Numbered from the stretch's first letter, positions 1-8,852 are shown. The stretch is DNA of 29,073 bases from an uncultured Clostridia bacterium (GCA_947567585.1 CANONE010000008.1:1-29073); one strand, 5' to 3'. Notes: generated from the letters alone by a model not told the origin. Program-made: numbers and translations.

Positions 1-71
1 AGAAAGCGCCCTTTTTTCAGGGCATAGCAGTAATTTCGATTGTCATAATGTTTGATCGCCGCAAGCTCCAT
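1..71 (-). CDS. Probable GH13 alpha-glycosidase (neopullulanase-like), N-terminal fragment
   Basis: Only the first 23 codons lie in the window; the gene continues off the left edge. The frame opens with an ATG (complement of 69-71) preceded by a purine-rich GGGAGAGG site. The start, MELAAIKHYDNRNYCYAL, resembles the N-terminal CBM34-like region of clostridial GH13 neopullulanases and maltogenic amylases, which begin with a short strand containing an N-Y-x-Y-A pattern. It is divergent from an AraC regulator, a common arrangement for sugar-use genes. The family call rests on a very short peptide and is inference; that a minus-strand gene starts here is better supported than its identity. Confidence 0.45.
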   Translation of the reverse strand, partial: MELAAIKHYDNRNYCYALKKGRF

Positions 72-107
72 ATCGCCGCACCTCTCCCTTTGCATTTCAT
101 TATCTCC

Positions 108-136
108 TTGCATTGTACCCTCTTTTGGAGTATAAT
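108..136 (+). promoter_or_regulatory. Sigma-A-type promoter for the AraC regulator
   Basis: TTGCAT at 108-113 and TATAAT at 131-136 are separated by 17 bases. A transcript would start near 143 and leave a leader of about 49 bases before the ATG at 192. The divergent glycosidase promoter must lie in the same 120-base gap, so the two probably overlap, but no clear minus-strand pair is visible. Confidence 0.6.
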
Positions 137-191
137 TCTTGCAGTATTATCCTAAATTATTAGCACAATCCAATTTTTACGAGGGCCGCAT

Positions 192-1085
192 ATGGACAAT
201 ATAAACCTGCATGAAACCAAAATACACGGTAGCCCAGCCTTCCCCTACAGCGTCTATCACGGACGAATTCCAGACTGGATCCCCTCTTTCCCGCTCCATT
301 GGCACGAGAGCTTTGAGATAATATACTGCGGCGGCGGGCGTATTCAGGCCACCCTATGGGGGCAGACGTACATCCTTTGTGCCGGCGACCTGCTGGTAGT
401 CCTGCCCCAGGCCGTCCATTCCATCCAACGGTTTGGAAAGGAAAAGGGGGAGTATTTCAATATTATCTTCGCTCCTTCTCTTCTCCAGGGTGCAGATGAA
501 GACCCCTGCTATGCAAAATATGTCCTTCCCTTTGTAAACGGCCAGCGCGCTATGGAGAGCTTTCATCCGGCGGGCTCGGACTTTTGTCAAGCTGCCGCGC
601 CCTGTATTCTGTCCCTGATTGCCCACCGGCATGAGAGCCGCTCCACCCATGAGCTGCTGGTCAAGTCCGGCCTATTTCAATTGCTCCACATCATGACGCG
701 GCACAGCGCGCCCGCCGGCGGCAGCGGCCACGGCCTTCACATAGCCTATAGCCGCCTGAAAAACGCGCTCTACTACGTCCAAAGCTGCTACGACCAGGAG
801 GTTTCCGTCCGGGAGGCGGCGGACCGCTGCGGCTTTTCAGAGAGCTACTTTATGAAACTTTTCAAGGAGTTTACAGGGAAAAGCTTTAACGCGTTTTTGG
901 TGGATTACCGTCTGGAGCTGGCGGCGAAGCAGTTGGCCGAAACGGATTATAAGATTATTGACGTGGCCTGGAACTGTGGATTTCACAATCATTCCTATTT
1001 CACCCGCGCCTTTCAGAAGAAGTACAGGATGACGCCCTTGGCGTACAGGAAAGCAGCCTGCACAGGTAAAGGCTGTGGGGCGTAG
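192..1085 (+). CDS. AraC-family transcriptional regulator with N-terminal cupin domain
   Basis: This 297-aa protein has the usual AraC/XylS layout. Residues about 30-100 form a cupin-like sensor domain (HWHESFEIIY, then a glycine-rich strand and a CAGDLLVVLP turn), the kind that binds sugars or other small ligands. Residues about 189-288 carry two helix-turn-helix motifs; the second ends with the family signature region NHSYFTRAFQKKYRMTP. The ATG at 192 follows a GAGGG site. It is divergent from the probable glycosidase at the left edge, so local control of carbohydrate use is a reasonable inference; the ligand cannot be read from sequence. A strong hairpin follows at 1272-1310. Confidence 0.92.
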   Translation: MDNINLHETKIHGSPAFPYSVYHGRIPDWIPSFPLHWHESFEIIYCGGGRIQATLWGQTYILCAGDLLVVLPQAVHSIQRFGKEKGEYFNIIFAPSLLQGADEDPCYAKYVLPFVNGQRAMESFHPAGSDFCQAAAPCILSLIAHRHESRSTHELLVKSGLFQLLHIMTRHSAPAGGSGHGLHIAYSRLKNALYYVQSCYDQEVSVREAADRCGFSESYFMKLFKEFTGKSFNAFLVDYRLELAAKQLAETDYKIIDVAWNCGFHNHSYFTRAFQKKYRMTPLAYRKAACTGKGCGA

Positions 1086-1271
1086 CCAACTGGTGAAGTA
1101 TGGGGCGGAAATTACCGCTTATGATTTGCAAACCCAAGGACGCGCTGCCGAAACCGGCAATATGTCCATGCTCTTTACTGTTTCCTTCATCATATATGGC
1201 TTTTTAATCAAGCCTTAGATTGCATGGCGGTTTCCAAAGAAATCCTTGCAAATCCAGCATTTGTTTCGCAC

Positions 1272-1310
1272 AAAGGAAGAGAGAGGGAAAATTTCCCTCT
1301 CTCTTTCTTT
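1272..1310 (+). terminator. Long hairpin terminator between convergent genes
   Basis: The arms 1272-1290 and 1292-1310 pair over 19 positions with one wobble, and the outer part of the right arm is T-rich. It lies between the 3' ends of the AraC gene (plus) and the ABC exporter genes (minus), so it probably serves both strands. The rest of the 302-base gap 1086-1387 contains no convincing gene. Confidence 0.7.
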
Positions 1311-1387
1311 GTGTGCTTGGGGTCTTTTCCGCCGGCTTGGCCAGGTCAGAACCATCCCCGCCTGGGGGCCTCCCCCCGCCGCGCGTC

Positions 1388-3157
1388 CTAATCCTCGAGT
1401 TGGGCGGTGTAGAGGTGGTGGTATTTGCCTTTTTGGGCTAGGAGTTCTTGGTGGGTGCCCATTTCGGCAATGCCTTTGTCAGCGATGTATAGGATTCGGT
1501 CGCAGTTTTTTATGGTGGAAAGGCGGTGGGCAATGATAAAGGAGGTCCGGCCCTTTAGCAGCGCTTGCAGGCCCTGCTGCACCAGGCGCTCGGTCTTGGC
1601 GTCAATGGAGGAGGTGGCCTCGTCCAGTACCAGGATCTTGGGGTCCGAAAGCAGCGTACGGGCAAAGGCTACCAGCTGCCGCTGGCCCTGGCTCAGCCGG
1701 GAGCCCCGCTCGTTCACTTGGGTATTGTAGCCCTCTTCCATCTGACTGATGAATTCATGGGCGCACACTGTTTTTGCGGCGGCCATTACCTCTTCGTCCG
1801 TGGCGTCCAGGCGGCCATAGCGGATATTGTCCATGATGCTGCCGGAGAAGATAAAGCTGTCTTGCAGCATAATGCCCATCTGGCTGCGCAGGGAACGCAG
1901 GGTCACATTGGCAATGTTGTGGCCGTCCAAAAGCAGCTGGCCTCCGCTCAGATTATAGAAGCGGGACAAAAGGTTTACCACGGTCGTTTTCCCCGCGCCG
2001 GTGGGGCCCACCAGGGCAATGGACTCGCCGGGATTTACATGCAGGTTAAAGTGCTCCAGCACGTTGACGCTGCCGTCGTAGGAGAAGATCACGTCTTTAA
2101 AGTCAACCCCGCCCGTAATAGGAGGCAGTTCCGCAGCTCCGGGCGCGTCGTCTACGGTGACGGGCTCGTCCATCATCTCAAAGATGCGCTCCAGATACGC
2201 CACGGCGTTGATAAAGGTGTTATACAGGTTCGAAAGGCTCAGCATGGGCTGCCAGAAGCGCCAGGCGTAAGAGGACAGGGCGATGATGGTGCCGATCTGC
2301 ATGCTGGGCCCCAGAAAGGCCAGACCCACCAGATACATGGCCCCCACCACCCAGGTGGAGATGTTGTCCACAGATACCCAGATCAGGTTGGAGGTGTACT
2401 GGGCCCGCATCCAGGTGCGGTAGCAGTTCTTATTGAGCTTGTCGTAAATCTCCGCGTTTTCCTGTTCCCGGGTGAACGCCTGGGTGATCTTCATGCCGTC
2501 CAGGCTTTCGTGAAGATAGGCGTTGAGATTGGAGCTCTTGTTGGAGACGTCCTGCCAGGCCCGGCGCTGGGCGGGCTTCACCAGGAAGATCACCACCAGC
2601 AGCAGGGGGATGCCAGCCATTACCACCAAAGAGAGCCGCACATCGCAGATCAGCATAAAGACGGCGATCAGCACCAGATTAAAAATCTCCAGCACAAAGT
2701 TGATGATGCCGTTGCTGAGGGCGTCGGAGACGCTGTTTACATAGTTGATAACCCGCACCAGAATTTTGCCGTGGGGCCTGTCGTCGTAGAACTGAAAGGG
2801 CAGCTTTTGCAGGTGGGCGAAGAGGTCCTTGCGGATGTCGTAGATAATCTCCTGCCCCACGGAAATCATGTACTTGGACCGGGCCCTGCCGAACATAATG
2901 GAGGTGATAATGGCCGCCAGCATGCCCACGGACAGCAAAACCAGCTCCCCGTAATCCCGGTTGGGAACGGATACGTTGATGCCCCTTTGCACCAGCAGAG
3001 GCCCCACCAAAGCGGCGGCGGCGGAAATGCCGGAAAACAGCAGGGAGAGGATCATCTTTTTCTTATGGCGGCCTATGTAGGCGCCTGCCCGAAGCAGATG
3101 CTTTATATTAAAGGGGGATTCCAGGTTTTCGTCTACGTCAAAGCGGTTGCGCGCCAT
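1388..3157 (-). CDS. ABC exporter half-transporter, catalytic-glutamate subunit
   Basis: This 589-aa type I exporter subunit has an N-terminal six-helix membrane domain (about residues 25-320) and a C-terminal ATPase. Visible motifs are Walker A GPTGAGKTT near residue 383, ABC signature LSQGQRQ near 486, and Walker B with catalytic Glu (LVLDEATSSID) near 504, then the H-loop IIAHRLST. The signature is non-canonical (LSQGQ rather than LSGGQ). Its ATG directly abuts the TAA of the upstream subunit (TAAATG), with an AAAGGAGGTGG ribosome-binding site inside that gene, so the two are translationally coupled and probably heterodimerise. The substrate is unknown; multidrug, lipid or peptide export are all possible. 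Confidence 0.95.
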   Translation of the reverse strand: MARNRFDVDENLESPFNIKHLLRAGAYIGRHKKKMILSLLFSGISAAAALVGPLLVQRGINVSVPNRDYGELVLLSVGMLAAIITSIMFGRARSKYMISVGQEIIYDIRKDLFAHLQKLPFQFYDDRPHGKILVRVINYVNSVSDALSNGIINFVLEIFNLVLIAVFMLICDVRLSLVVMAGIPLLLVVIFLVKPAQRRAWQDVSNKSSNLNAYLHESLDGMKITQAFTREQENAEIYDKLNKNCYRTWMRAQYTSNLIWVSVDNISTWVVGAMYLVGLAFLGPSMQIGTIIALSSYAWRFWQPMLSLSNLYNTFINAVAYLERIFEMMDEPVTVDDAPGAAELPPITGGVDFKDVIFSYDGSVNVLEHFNLHVNPGESIALVGPTGAGKTTVVNLLSRFYNLSGGQLLLDGHNIANVTLRSLRSQMGIMLQDSFIFSGSIMDNIRYGRLDATDEEVMAAAKTVCAHEFISQMEEGYNTQVNERGSRLSQGQRQLVAFARTLLSDPKILVLDEATSSIDAKTERLVQQGLQALLKGRTSFIIAHRLSTIKNCDRILYIADKGIAEMGTHQELLAQKGKYHHLYTAQLED

Positions 3158-4927
3158 TTAGACCACCTCCTTTTCCAAGTCGTCCGCGCCGTTTTGCAGG
3201 AGGAAGACCTCCCGGTAATAGCCAGGCTTTTGAGAGAGCTCCTGATGGGTGCCCACCTCGGTGATTCTCCCGTTCTCCAGCACCACGACCTTGTCGGCCC
3301 GCTTGGTGGTAGAGATGCGCTGGGCCACAATAATCTTGGTGCAGGGGAAGTCCAGGCGCGAGAGCTGCTCCTGGATATACTTTTCGGTTTCCAGGTCCAC
3401 GGCGCTGGTGGTGTCGTCGAGAATCAGCACAGAGGGCCTTACAGCCAGGGCCCTGGCCAGGGCGATACGCTGCTTCTGCCCGCCGGAAAGCCCGGTGCCC
3501 CGCTCGCCGATGACGGTGTCAAAGCCCTGGGGCAGCTTTTCGGCAAAGTCCACGTCCGCCATTTTGGCAAACCGCTTCACCTCTTCCTCGGACATGCCGC
3601 TGTCTCCATAGGCGATATTGCCGTCCACGGAATCGGAGAACAGGAACACGTCCTGGGTGGCAATGCCAATGGAAGACCGCAGAGCGTTTAGATCGTACAT
3701 CCGGATAGGCACGCCATCCAGGTCCACCTCTCCGGCGGTGACGTCGGTAAAGCGGGGAATCAAGCTGACCAGAGAGGTTTTTCCAGCGCCGGTGGGGCCC
3801 ATAATGGCCACGGTCTCCCCGGGCTTGATCTTTAGGTTAATCTCGGAAAGCACGTCCGTACCGTGAAGCTTCAGCCCTACGGACTTAAACTCCACCTCGC
3901 CCTTGACCCGGCCCGCCGGCTTCCTGGCGTCAGGACGGGAGACAATGGTGGACCGGGCGTAGTACAGCTCGATAATCTTGCTGGAGCTGGCAAAGAACCG
4001 CTGCAGGTCGTTTAAGTGCATGCCCAGCATCCGCATGGGGTCGCTGAGGGTCCAGGTCAGGCCGTTAAACATGGTAAAGGTGCCAATGGTGATCCGGCCG
4101 TTGATAAGGAAAATTCCCCCTACCAGCAGCACGGCGATGGACAGGGACTGGGACAGCGTGTCCACAAAGGGGCTGTACTTCAGCCACAGCAGAGAGGCGG
4201 TTTTGTTGGCCTCCTTATAGTCCTTGTTTTTCTGGTCAAAGCGGTCTTTTTCATAATCCTCCCGGGCGAAAGCCTTTACCACCCGGTTGCCGGAGATATT
4301 CTCCTGGGCGGCGGTGTTAAGCCCCGAAAGCTTTTCCCGCAGCTCCACATACAGAGGATGCACCTTCTTGGAAAACAGGAAGGTGATTAAGAAGATCAGC
4401 GGGGTCACCCACAGCATGGACAGGGCGAAAAGCCAGTCCGTAGCCAAAAAGGTGATGGAGGTGGTGACAAACAGCACGGTGCAGTGGATGAGCTGCCGGA
4501 TGACCCAGCACACCGCGTGGCGGATCATGTCCATGTCGCCGGTGAGGCGGGTCATCAGGTCGCCGGTGCGGTACTGGCTGTAAAAGGCTTGGTCCTGGTC
4601 CTGCATGTTTTTGTACAGGTCCCGGCGCAGCTGGTAAATGAGCTTTTGGGAGACGGTCTCATAGGTCATGATGGACAGATACCCAAACCCGGTGCGAAAC
4701 AGCGTGAAGCCGATCAGCACCGCTACCATCACCGCCAGGTGCCGGGAAGCGGCCGGGTCCACCATACCGGTCTCCTGTAAGGGACGGAAAACAGTGTCCA
4801 TAATGTTGGCGGTGATCAGCGAGTTGCCCAGGGCCAGCACGGCCAACAGAGCGGTGGAGAATAGGGCGAACACATAGCGCTTGTGGTACCCCGCCATACG
4901 CGTCCATACCCATCTGAGCTGGAACAT
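3158..4927 (-). CDS. ABC exporter half-transporter, degenerate-ATPase subunit
   Basis: This is the first gene of the exporter pair, 589 aa from the ATG at 4927. That start has a clear AAGGAGGG site; an in-frame start ten codons upstream lacks one. A six-helix membrane domain precedes an ATPase with Walker A GPTGAGKTS near residue 376, canonical signature LSGGQKQR near 477, and Walker B VLILDDTTSAVD near 499. The residue after Walker B is Asp, not the usual catalytic Glu. Together with LSQGQ in the partner, this fits the asymmetric site known in BmrCD- and TmrAB-type heterodimers: one competent and one degenerate nucleotide site. The nearby GyrI-type regulator suggests induction by small compounds, which is inference. 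Confidence 0.95.
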   Translation of the reverse strand: MFQLRWVWTRMAGYHKRYVFALFSTALLAVLALGNSLITANIMDTVFRPLQETGMVDPAASRHLAVMVAVLIGFTLFRTGFGYLSIMTYETVSQKLIYQLRRDLYKNMQDQDQAFYSQYRTGDLMTRLTGDMDMIRHAVCWVIRQLIHCTVLFVTTSITFLATDWLFALSMLWVTPLIFLITFLFSKKVHPLYVELREKLSGLNTAAQENISGNRVVKAFAREDYEKDRFDQKNKDYKEANKTASLLWLKYSPFVDTLSQSLSIAVLLVGGIFLINGRITIGTFTMFNGLTWTLSDPMRMLGMHLNDLQRFFASSSKIIELYYARSTIVSRPDARKPAGRVKGEVEFKSVGLKLHGTDVLSEINLKIKPGETVAIMGPTGAGKTSLVSLIPRFTDVTAGEVDLDGVPIRMYDLNALRSSIGIATQDVFLFSDSVDGNIAYGDSGMSEEEVKRFAKMADVDFAEKLPQGFDTVIGERGTGLSGGQKQRIALARALAVRPSVLILDDTTSAVDLETEKYIQEQLSRLDFPCTKIIVAQRISTTKRADKVVVLENGRITEVGTHQELSQKPGYYREVFLLQNGADDLEKEVV

Positions 4928-5021
4928 AAAGAAATTCCCTCCTTGCCTGAAAAGCAAAGTTGCTGTTTTTGCTTCGGGCGCTTAAGGCCGCAGCCTTGAA
5001 GGAGCCCCGGAAGCTTACCCT

Positions 5022-5050
5022 ATTATAGCGAACAGACTGAAAAATGAAAG
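5022..5050 (-). promoter_or_regulatory. Probable promoter for the ABC exporter operon
   Basis: On the minus strand a perfect TATAAT (5022-5027) lies 17 bases from a poor -35, CTTTCA (5045-5050). The predicted leader is about 85 bases and contains a 7-bp hairpin (AAGCAAA/TTTGCTT) just before the ribosome-binding site. The weak -35 would suit activator control, for example by the adjacent AraC/GyrI-type regulator; that is inference. Confidence 0.5.
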
Positions 5051-5147
5051 ATGTTTTTCTCAAAAATTCAAAAATCAGCGCTTTGACAAAATAAATCCAG
5101 AATATGAATAAATATCTGTGAAATCTACCCTCTCTTTACTTGCGTAT

Positions 5148-5183
5148 AAAAAACCGCCAACGGCGGCGAATCACCGTTGGCGG
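5148..5183 (-). terminator. Rho-independent terminator of the AraC/GyrI gene
   Basis: Minus-strand hairpin with a perfect 10-bp stem (CCGCCAACGG at 5154-5163 and CCGTTGGCGG at 5174-5183), a 10-base loop and six U residues (5148-5153). It follows the stop codon of the regulator by about 40 bases and separates it from the exporter operon. Confidence 0.9.
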
Positions 5184-5222
5184 GATAGAGCGGACGGGCT
5201 CTTTATTCTATACGCCAGGGCT

Positions 5223-6170
5223 TTAGCGGACCAGCCGTACCGGCCGCAGCACCTCGTAGCCGATGCCCTCGGGATAGTGGCGCTGGTAGCATTGGCACAC
5301 ATCCTCGTTCCATTGGAAGCGCCCCGCGCCGGCGGAGGTGCTCAGCCCGCTGGGATCAATGCGCTCTTTATCAAGGTCATAATTCCAGGCCAGCCTTTCC
5401 ACCCGGCCCATGACCTCGCCGTTGTCTTCCATATAGTCAAAGGGCGGATAGTAGAACACCAGGTAATAGCTGCCGGGGAAGGACTTCACCTGGAAGCCCT
5501 CCGGGACGGGGCCGCCGTAGTCCTCCGGCACGCCCAGCCCGTAGAAATACCGGCGCTGGCCGTTGGGGTAGTACCACCCCGCGGTGTGGGCGGTTACCAC
5601 GGGGTGGGAGGCGTCCCGCATGCTTTCCACCACGCCGCAGACCTGGTCGCAGTCGTGGTACTCCCAAAAGGTTCCGTAGCACAGGGCCCTGTCGTCCCAG
5701 ATGCCAATGTACTTGTGGGCGGGGATGTACTCCACCCGCACCCGGGCTTCCCTCAGATCCTGTAGACTCATTTCGCTTCCTCCTCTGATTTGATTATAGT
5801 GCCAGGGGGAAAAGACCTCCTTTCGGAGAAACAGCGGGACTGGCGGCGGGCTTTTCCGGTAAGCGGCGGGGGGAAGGCCAAAGGCCCCCCGAAAGGCCCG
5901 GGTCATAGCTTCCTGGGAAGAAAATCCCCAGTCTACCGCTATGTCGAGAATCCGCTTGCGGGTGTCCCGAATTTCCAGGGCGGCCTGGGTCAGCCGCCTT
6001 TTGGCTACGTAGCTTTTCATGGTGGTCCCGCAAACCCGGTGGAACAGCATGGAGCAGTAGTAAGGAGAATACCCCACATGCCGGGACATATCCAACAGCG
6101 TGGGTTCCCCCATTAAGTTTTCCTCCACCCAGTCGATCATTTTCTGCACAGCCAGATTCCATTCAACCAT
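5223..6170 (-). CDS. AraC-family regulator with C-terminal GyrI-like ligand domain
   Basis: This 315-aa protein places the two AraC helix-turn-helix motifs at the N-terminus (about residues 1-105, including SQEAMTRAFRGAFGLPPAAY) and a GyrI-like (SOUL/Rob-type) effector domain at about 130-315 (AHKYIGIWD, then PEGFQVKSFPGSYYLVF). The same order occurs in Rob-like regulators, whose GyrI domain binds hydrophobic compounds. I chose the ATG at 6170 because it is preceded by GGGAGGG at good spacing and the HTH starts at once; an open frame extends 31 codons upstream without support. It lies upstream of and co-directional with the ABC exporter, so it may control export of the compound it senses (inference). 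Confidence 0.9.
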   Translation of the reverse strand: MVEWNLAVQKMIDWVEENLMGEPTLLDMSRHVGYSPYYCSMLFHRVCGTTMKSYVAKRRLTQAALEIRDTRKRILDIAVDWGFSSQEAMTRAFRGAFGLPPAAYRKSPPPVPLFLRKEVFSPWHYNQIRGGSEMSLQDLREARVRVEYIPAHKYIGIWDDRALCYGTFWEYHDCDQVCGVVESMRDASHPVVTAHTAGWYYPNGQRRYFYGLGVPEDYGGPVPEGFQVKSFPGSYYLVFYYPPFDYMEDNGEVMGRVERLAWNYDLDKERIDPSGLSTSAGAGRFQWNEDVCQCYQRHYPEGIGYEVLRPVRLVR

Positions 6171-6245
6171 GTGCCTATCCCTCCCTGACATGCCTAAGTA
6201 TATCCGGTTTTTCACAAAAAAATTTGATAAAAATTGCGAAAAGCC

Positions 6246-6273
6246 TTGCGGTTTCCCCAGCAAATGGTATAAT
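6246..6273 (+). promoter_or_regulatory. Promoter of the SLH-protein gene
   Basis: TTGCGG at 6246-6251 and TATAAT at 6268-6273 are separated by 16 bases, and the -10 is extended by TG at 6265-6266. The leader to the ATG at 6337 is about 57 bases. The divergent AraC/GyrI gene starts at 6170. Confidence 0.6.
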
Positions 6274-6336
6274 AAAATGGCGATAAGCTGCGGCGGGCCT
6301 TATTCCGCCCGTCCGCGATCATAAGGAGGTCCTAAT

Positions 6337-8655
6337 ATGAAAAAGAAAGTCCTGTCCGTTTTACTGGCGGCCTGCCTGCTTTTGGCGTTGCTGCCGGTAA
6401 ACGCTCTGGCCCAGGAAGACGTCCTGCCGGCCAGCCCCTCTCTGAATGCCAACGCCAACGACTACACGTACAACCGGTGGGCCAACCCCGTAAACTCCTA
6501 CCTGTACGCCAATCAAAAGGGCGGCTACACCCGGGTAGAATACATCTACGAAAGCTGGTACGATTGGGATCTGGGGCAGTCCTTCACCCAGGACAAGGCG
6601 GTTATTGAGGACTATGACGATGAGTTTTACTTCCAGTCCGCCCGGGAGCTGCCTATGGAGCTGCCTATCTGGGGCGGCTTCTTTGCCGGGGAGGACTACA
6701 ATTTTGTAGCCTACGGCCAGAGCAACCGGCAGGAGTCCGGTTCCCAGGAAGTCATCCGCATTGTAAAATACAGCAAGGACTGGCAGCGCCTGGGGGACTG
6801 CCGGATTACCGGGGCCAACACCACCGTCCCCTTTGACGCGGGTTCCCTGCGCTGGGCCGAATATGGCGGGATGCTCTATATCCGCACCTGCCACGAGATG
6901 TATGCGTCTCCCGACGGCATTAACCACCAGGCCAATGTGACCCTGCAAATCCAGGAGAGCGGCATGCGCCTGGTAGACCACTACTGGGACGTGATGAATG
7001 TGGACTACGGCTATATCTCCCACTCCTTTAACCAGTTTATTCTAATCGACTCCCACCAGAATATTGTCGCCGCCGACCACGGGGACGCACACCCCCGGGC
7101 CGTGGTGCTCCAGCGGTACTTTGCCAAGGCGGGCGCCAATGGGTTTACAGGCGGGTACGGCGGCTGGTGCGATTCCGCCGTGGTGCAGGAGTTCCCCGGC
7201 GCGACCGGCGACAACACCACCGGCGCGTCTCTGGGGGGCCTTGCGGAAACCAGCGGCGGCTACCTCACCGCCTATAATTACAACGGTACCGGCGGAAGCG
7301 GCGGGCCTTACTATGTCTATCTGGGCTATACCCCCAAAAACGGCGCCGGGGCCAAGCAAACCCGGGTCAGCGACACGGACGGCGGCACGCCCATGCTGGT
7401 TTCCACTGGCTTGGACGGGGGATATATTCTGTGGAATCTTCCCGACGCCGGGATGTTCTGCTACGCCCGGTACAGCGCGGACGGTTCCGTGGGCCAGGTG
7501 CAGCGGGCGGACGGGCTTCTCTCCGACTGCCAGCCTATCTATCATGACGGCCAGGTGATCTGGTATACCACTCAAAGCGGCCTGCCTGTATTTTACACTC
7601 TGGATGAAAGCGGGGTCAAGTCCACCCGGCTGCCCTTTGAGGACGTGTCCGATACCGACTGGTTCCGGGATGCGGCCCGCTACACCTATGAACGGGGCAT
7701 TATGGGCGGTACCGGCGACGGGACCACCTTCTCTCCCAACGGCGCTACTACCCGGGCCCAGCTGGTAACCATGCTGTACCGGATGGAAGGCGAACCCGCC
7801 GTCTACACAGACGCCGCCTTTACGGACCTGACGGCGGACTGGTACAAGGACGCGGTGCTCTGGGCGGCGGACAAAGAGATCGTCACCGGCGTGGGCAACG
7901 GCCGCTTTCACCCCAATGGAGCCCTGACCCGCCGGGACATGGCGCTGATTCTCAAGCGCTACGCCGAATATAAGACCTATGACACCAGCCCCCGGGCCGA
8001 TCTCTCCAAATACAAGGACGCGTCTAAGGCGGGGTACGCCGAAGAGGCTCTGAGCTGGGCCAACGCGGCCGGGCTCATCACCGGTACCTCCGAAACCACG
8101 CTGGCTCCCCTGGGCGGGGCGAAGCGGGGACAGACGGCCGCCGTCCTCATGCGCTTTTGCAAATCCGTGGCCGGCACTACGGCGCCGGAAGATCCCAGTG
8201 AGCCGGAGCATCCTGATCCATCTCCCAACCCCGGCGTTACCCCCGCGCCTGTGGACCCCAAAGACAACACGGTCCAGCTAAAGTGGAACGGCGAGGCTGT
8301 CTGCACCGTTACTCTGCCGGAAAGCTGGAATCAAGGGTATGTAGCCAAAGAGAACAACGGCTTTTTGGGGGTATATGACCAGGCGAATCACGACGCGCAG
8401 ACAGGAAGCGGCGGCTATCTTTTCGGCTTAAAGCTGTTTGGGTCCAGCGAGTACGTCCATTTTCCCGGCCACAGCCTGCTGTCGGTCATTCAGGTCCATG
8501 GCAAGACCTTCCATCTGGTGGCGGCGCGGCCCACAGATGTGCAGTACGATACCGGCAGCTCCATTAAGAAGAACAGTTACGAGAAAAAATGGGCGGATGT
8601 GGAGGACATCCTAAAGGATATACAGTACACCTCTATCGTGGAAGCGGCGACATAG
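6337..8655 (+). CDS. Exported protein with central S-layer homology motifs
   Basis: This 772-aa protein starts with a standard signal peptide (MKKK, a leucine/alanine core, predicted cleavage after NALA near residue 25) and a strong AAGGAGG site. Residues about 30-430 form a repetitive beta-rich region with many Gly, Tyr and Trp; I cannot assign it. Three SLH motifs follow at about 434-476, 494-540 and 558-605, each with the W-x-x-x-A-V/A ... G-I-x-x-G pattern. SLH triplets usually bind pyruvylated wall polymers. Then come a Pro/Glu/Asp-rich linker (about 615-645) and a compact C-terminal domain of about 125 residues of unknown role. Having SLH motifs in the middle rather than at an end is less common. 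A terminator follows, so it is monocistronic. Confidence 0.9.
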   Translation: MKKKVLSVLLAACLLLALLPVNALAQEDVLPASPSLNANANDYTYNRWANPVNSYLYANQKGGYTRVEYIYESWYDWDLGQSFTQDKAVIEDYDDEFYFQSARELPMELPIWGGFFAGEDYNFVAYGQSNRQESGSQEVIRIVKYSKDWQRLGDCRITGANTTVPFDAGSLRWAEYGGMLYIRTCHEMYASPDGINHQANVTLQIQESGMRLVDHYWDVMNVDYGYISHSFNQFILIDSHQNIVAADHGDAHPRAVVLQRYFAKAGANGFTGGYGGWCDSAVVQEFPGATGDNTTGASLGGLAETSGGYLTAYNYNGTGGSGGPYYVYLGYTPKNGAGAKQTRVSDTDGGTPMLVSTGLDGGYILWNLPDAGMFCYARYSADGSVGQVQRADGLLSDCQPIYHDGQVIWYTTQSGLPVFYTLDESGVKSTRLPFEDVSDTDWFRDAARYTYERGIMGGTGDGTTFSPNGATTRAQLVTMLYRMEGEPAVYTDAAFTDLTADWYKDAVLWAADKEIVTGVGNGRFHPNGALTRRDMALILKRYAEYKTYDTSPRADLSKYKDASKAGYAEEALSWANAAGLITGTSETTLAPLGGAKRGQTAAVLMRFCKSVAGTTAPEDPSEPEHPDPSPNPGVTPAPVDPKDNTVQLKWNGEAVCTVTLPESWNQGYVAKENNGFLGVYDQANHDAQTGSGGYLFGLKLFGSSEYVHFPGHSLLSVIQVHGKTFHLVAARPTDVQYDTGSSIKKNSYEKKWADVEDILKDIQYTSIVEAAT

Positions 8656-8674
8656 GAATTGCTTGTACAAAAGA

Positions 8675-8723
8675 AAAACCGGCGGGGTCCAGGCGCGTGG
8701 GGCGCTGGGGCCCCGCCGGTTTT
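8675..8723 (+). terminator. Terminator of the SLH-protein gene
   Basis: A 13-bp perfect stem (8675-8687 with 8711-8723) with a GC-rich core flanked by A4 and T4 begins 20 bases after the SLH-protein stop. The symmetrical A/T flanks could let it act on both strands. The U-run is short. Confidence 0.75.
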
Positions 8724-8778
8724 CGGGGAGGGAGGATTTTCCATACGCCGGCAAAATGTAAATAAACTGTGGCTTTTC

Positions 8779-8808
8779 TTGCAATCGCCCTGTAAGTCGT
8801 GGTATAAT
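8779..8808 (+). promoter_or_regulatory. secA upstream promoter 1
   Basis: TTGCAA at 8779-8784, an 18-base spacer, and TATAAT at 8803-8808, extended by TG at 8799-8800 and GG. It is followed at once by an operator-like dyad (8807-8825) and a structured leader. Confidence 0.7.
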
Positions 8809-8852
8809 GTATACAGAGCGTACATCCGGAGTTTCCCTCGTCCGCAAAACGG
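8803..8852 (+). repeat. Promoter/leader module, copy 1
   Basis: These 50 bases match 29024-29073 at 44 positions. The shared block holds the -10 hexamer, a 19-bp dyad (8807-8825, ATGTATAC-AGA-GCGTACAT, imperfect), an invariant CGGAGTTTCCCT stretch and a small CCG/CGG hairpin. Differences in that last hairpin keep it foldable (CAAAACGG here, CGAAGCGG in copy 2). The second copy runs off the window edge. Confidence 0.75.

Noticed and set aside
1093..1218. Short hydrophobic plus-strand frame after the AraC gene, possible transporter remnant
   Set aside because: Begins inside or next to the AraC stop without a ribosome-binding site and I could not match it to any family.
1565..3691. Long plus-strand open frame (708 codons) antisense to the ABC exporter genes
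   Set aside because: It is rich in His, Gly and Gln in the manner of antisense GC-rich frames, has no domain pattern, and lies over two certain ABC genes.
7042..8211. Minus-strand open frame of 389 codons opposite the SLH-protein gene
   Set aside because: Low-complexity Gly/Val/Arg composition; the plus strand has clear SLH motifs and a signal peptide.
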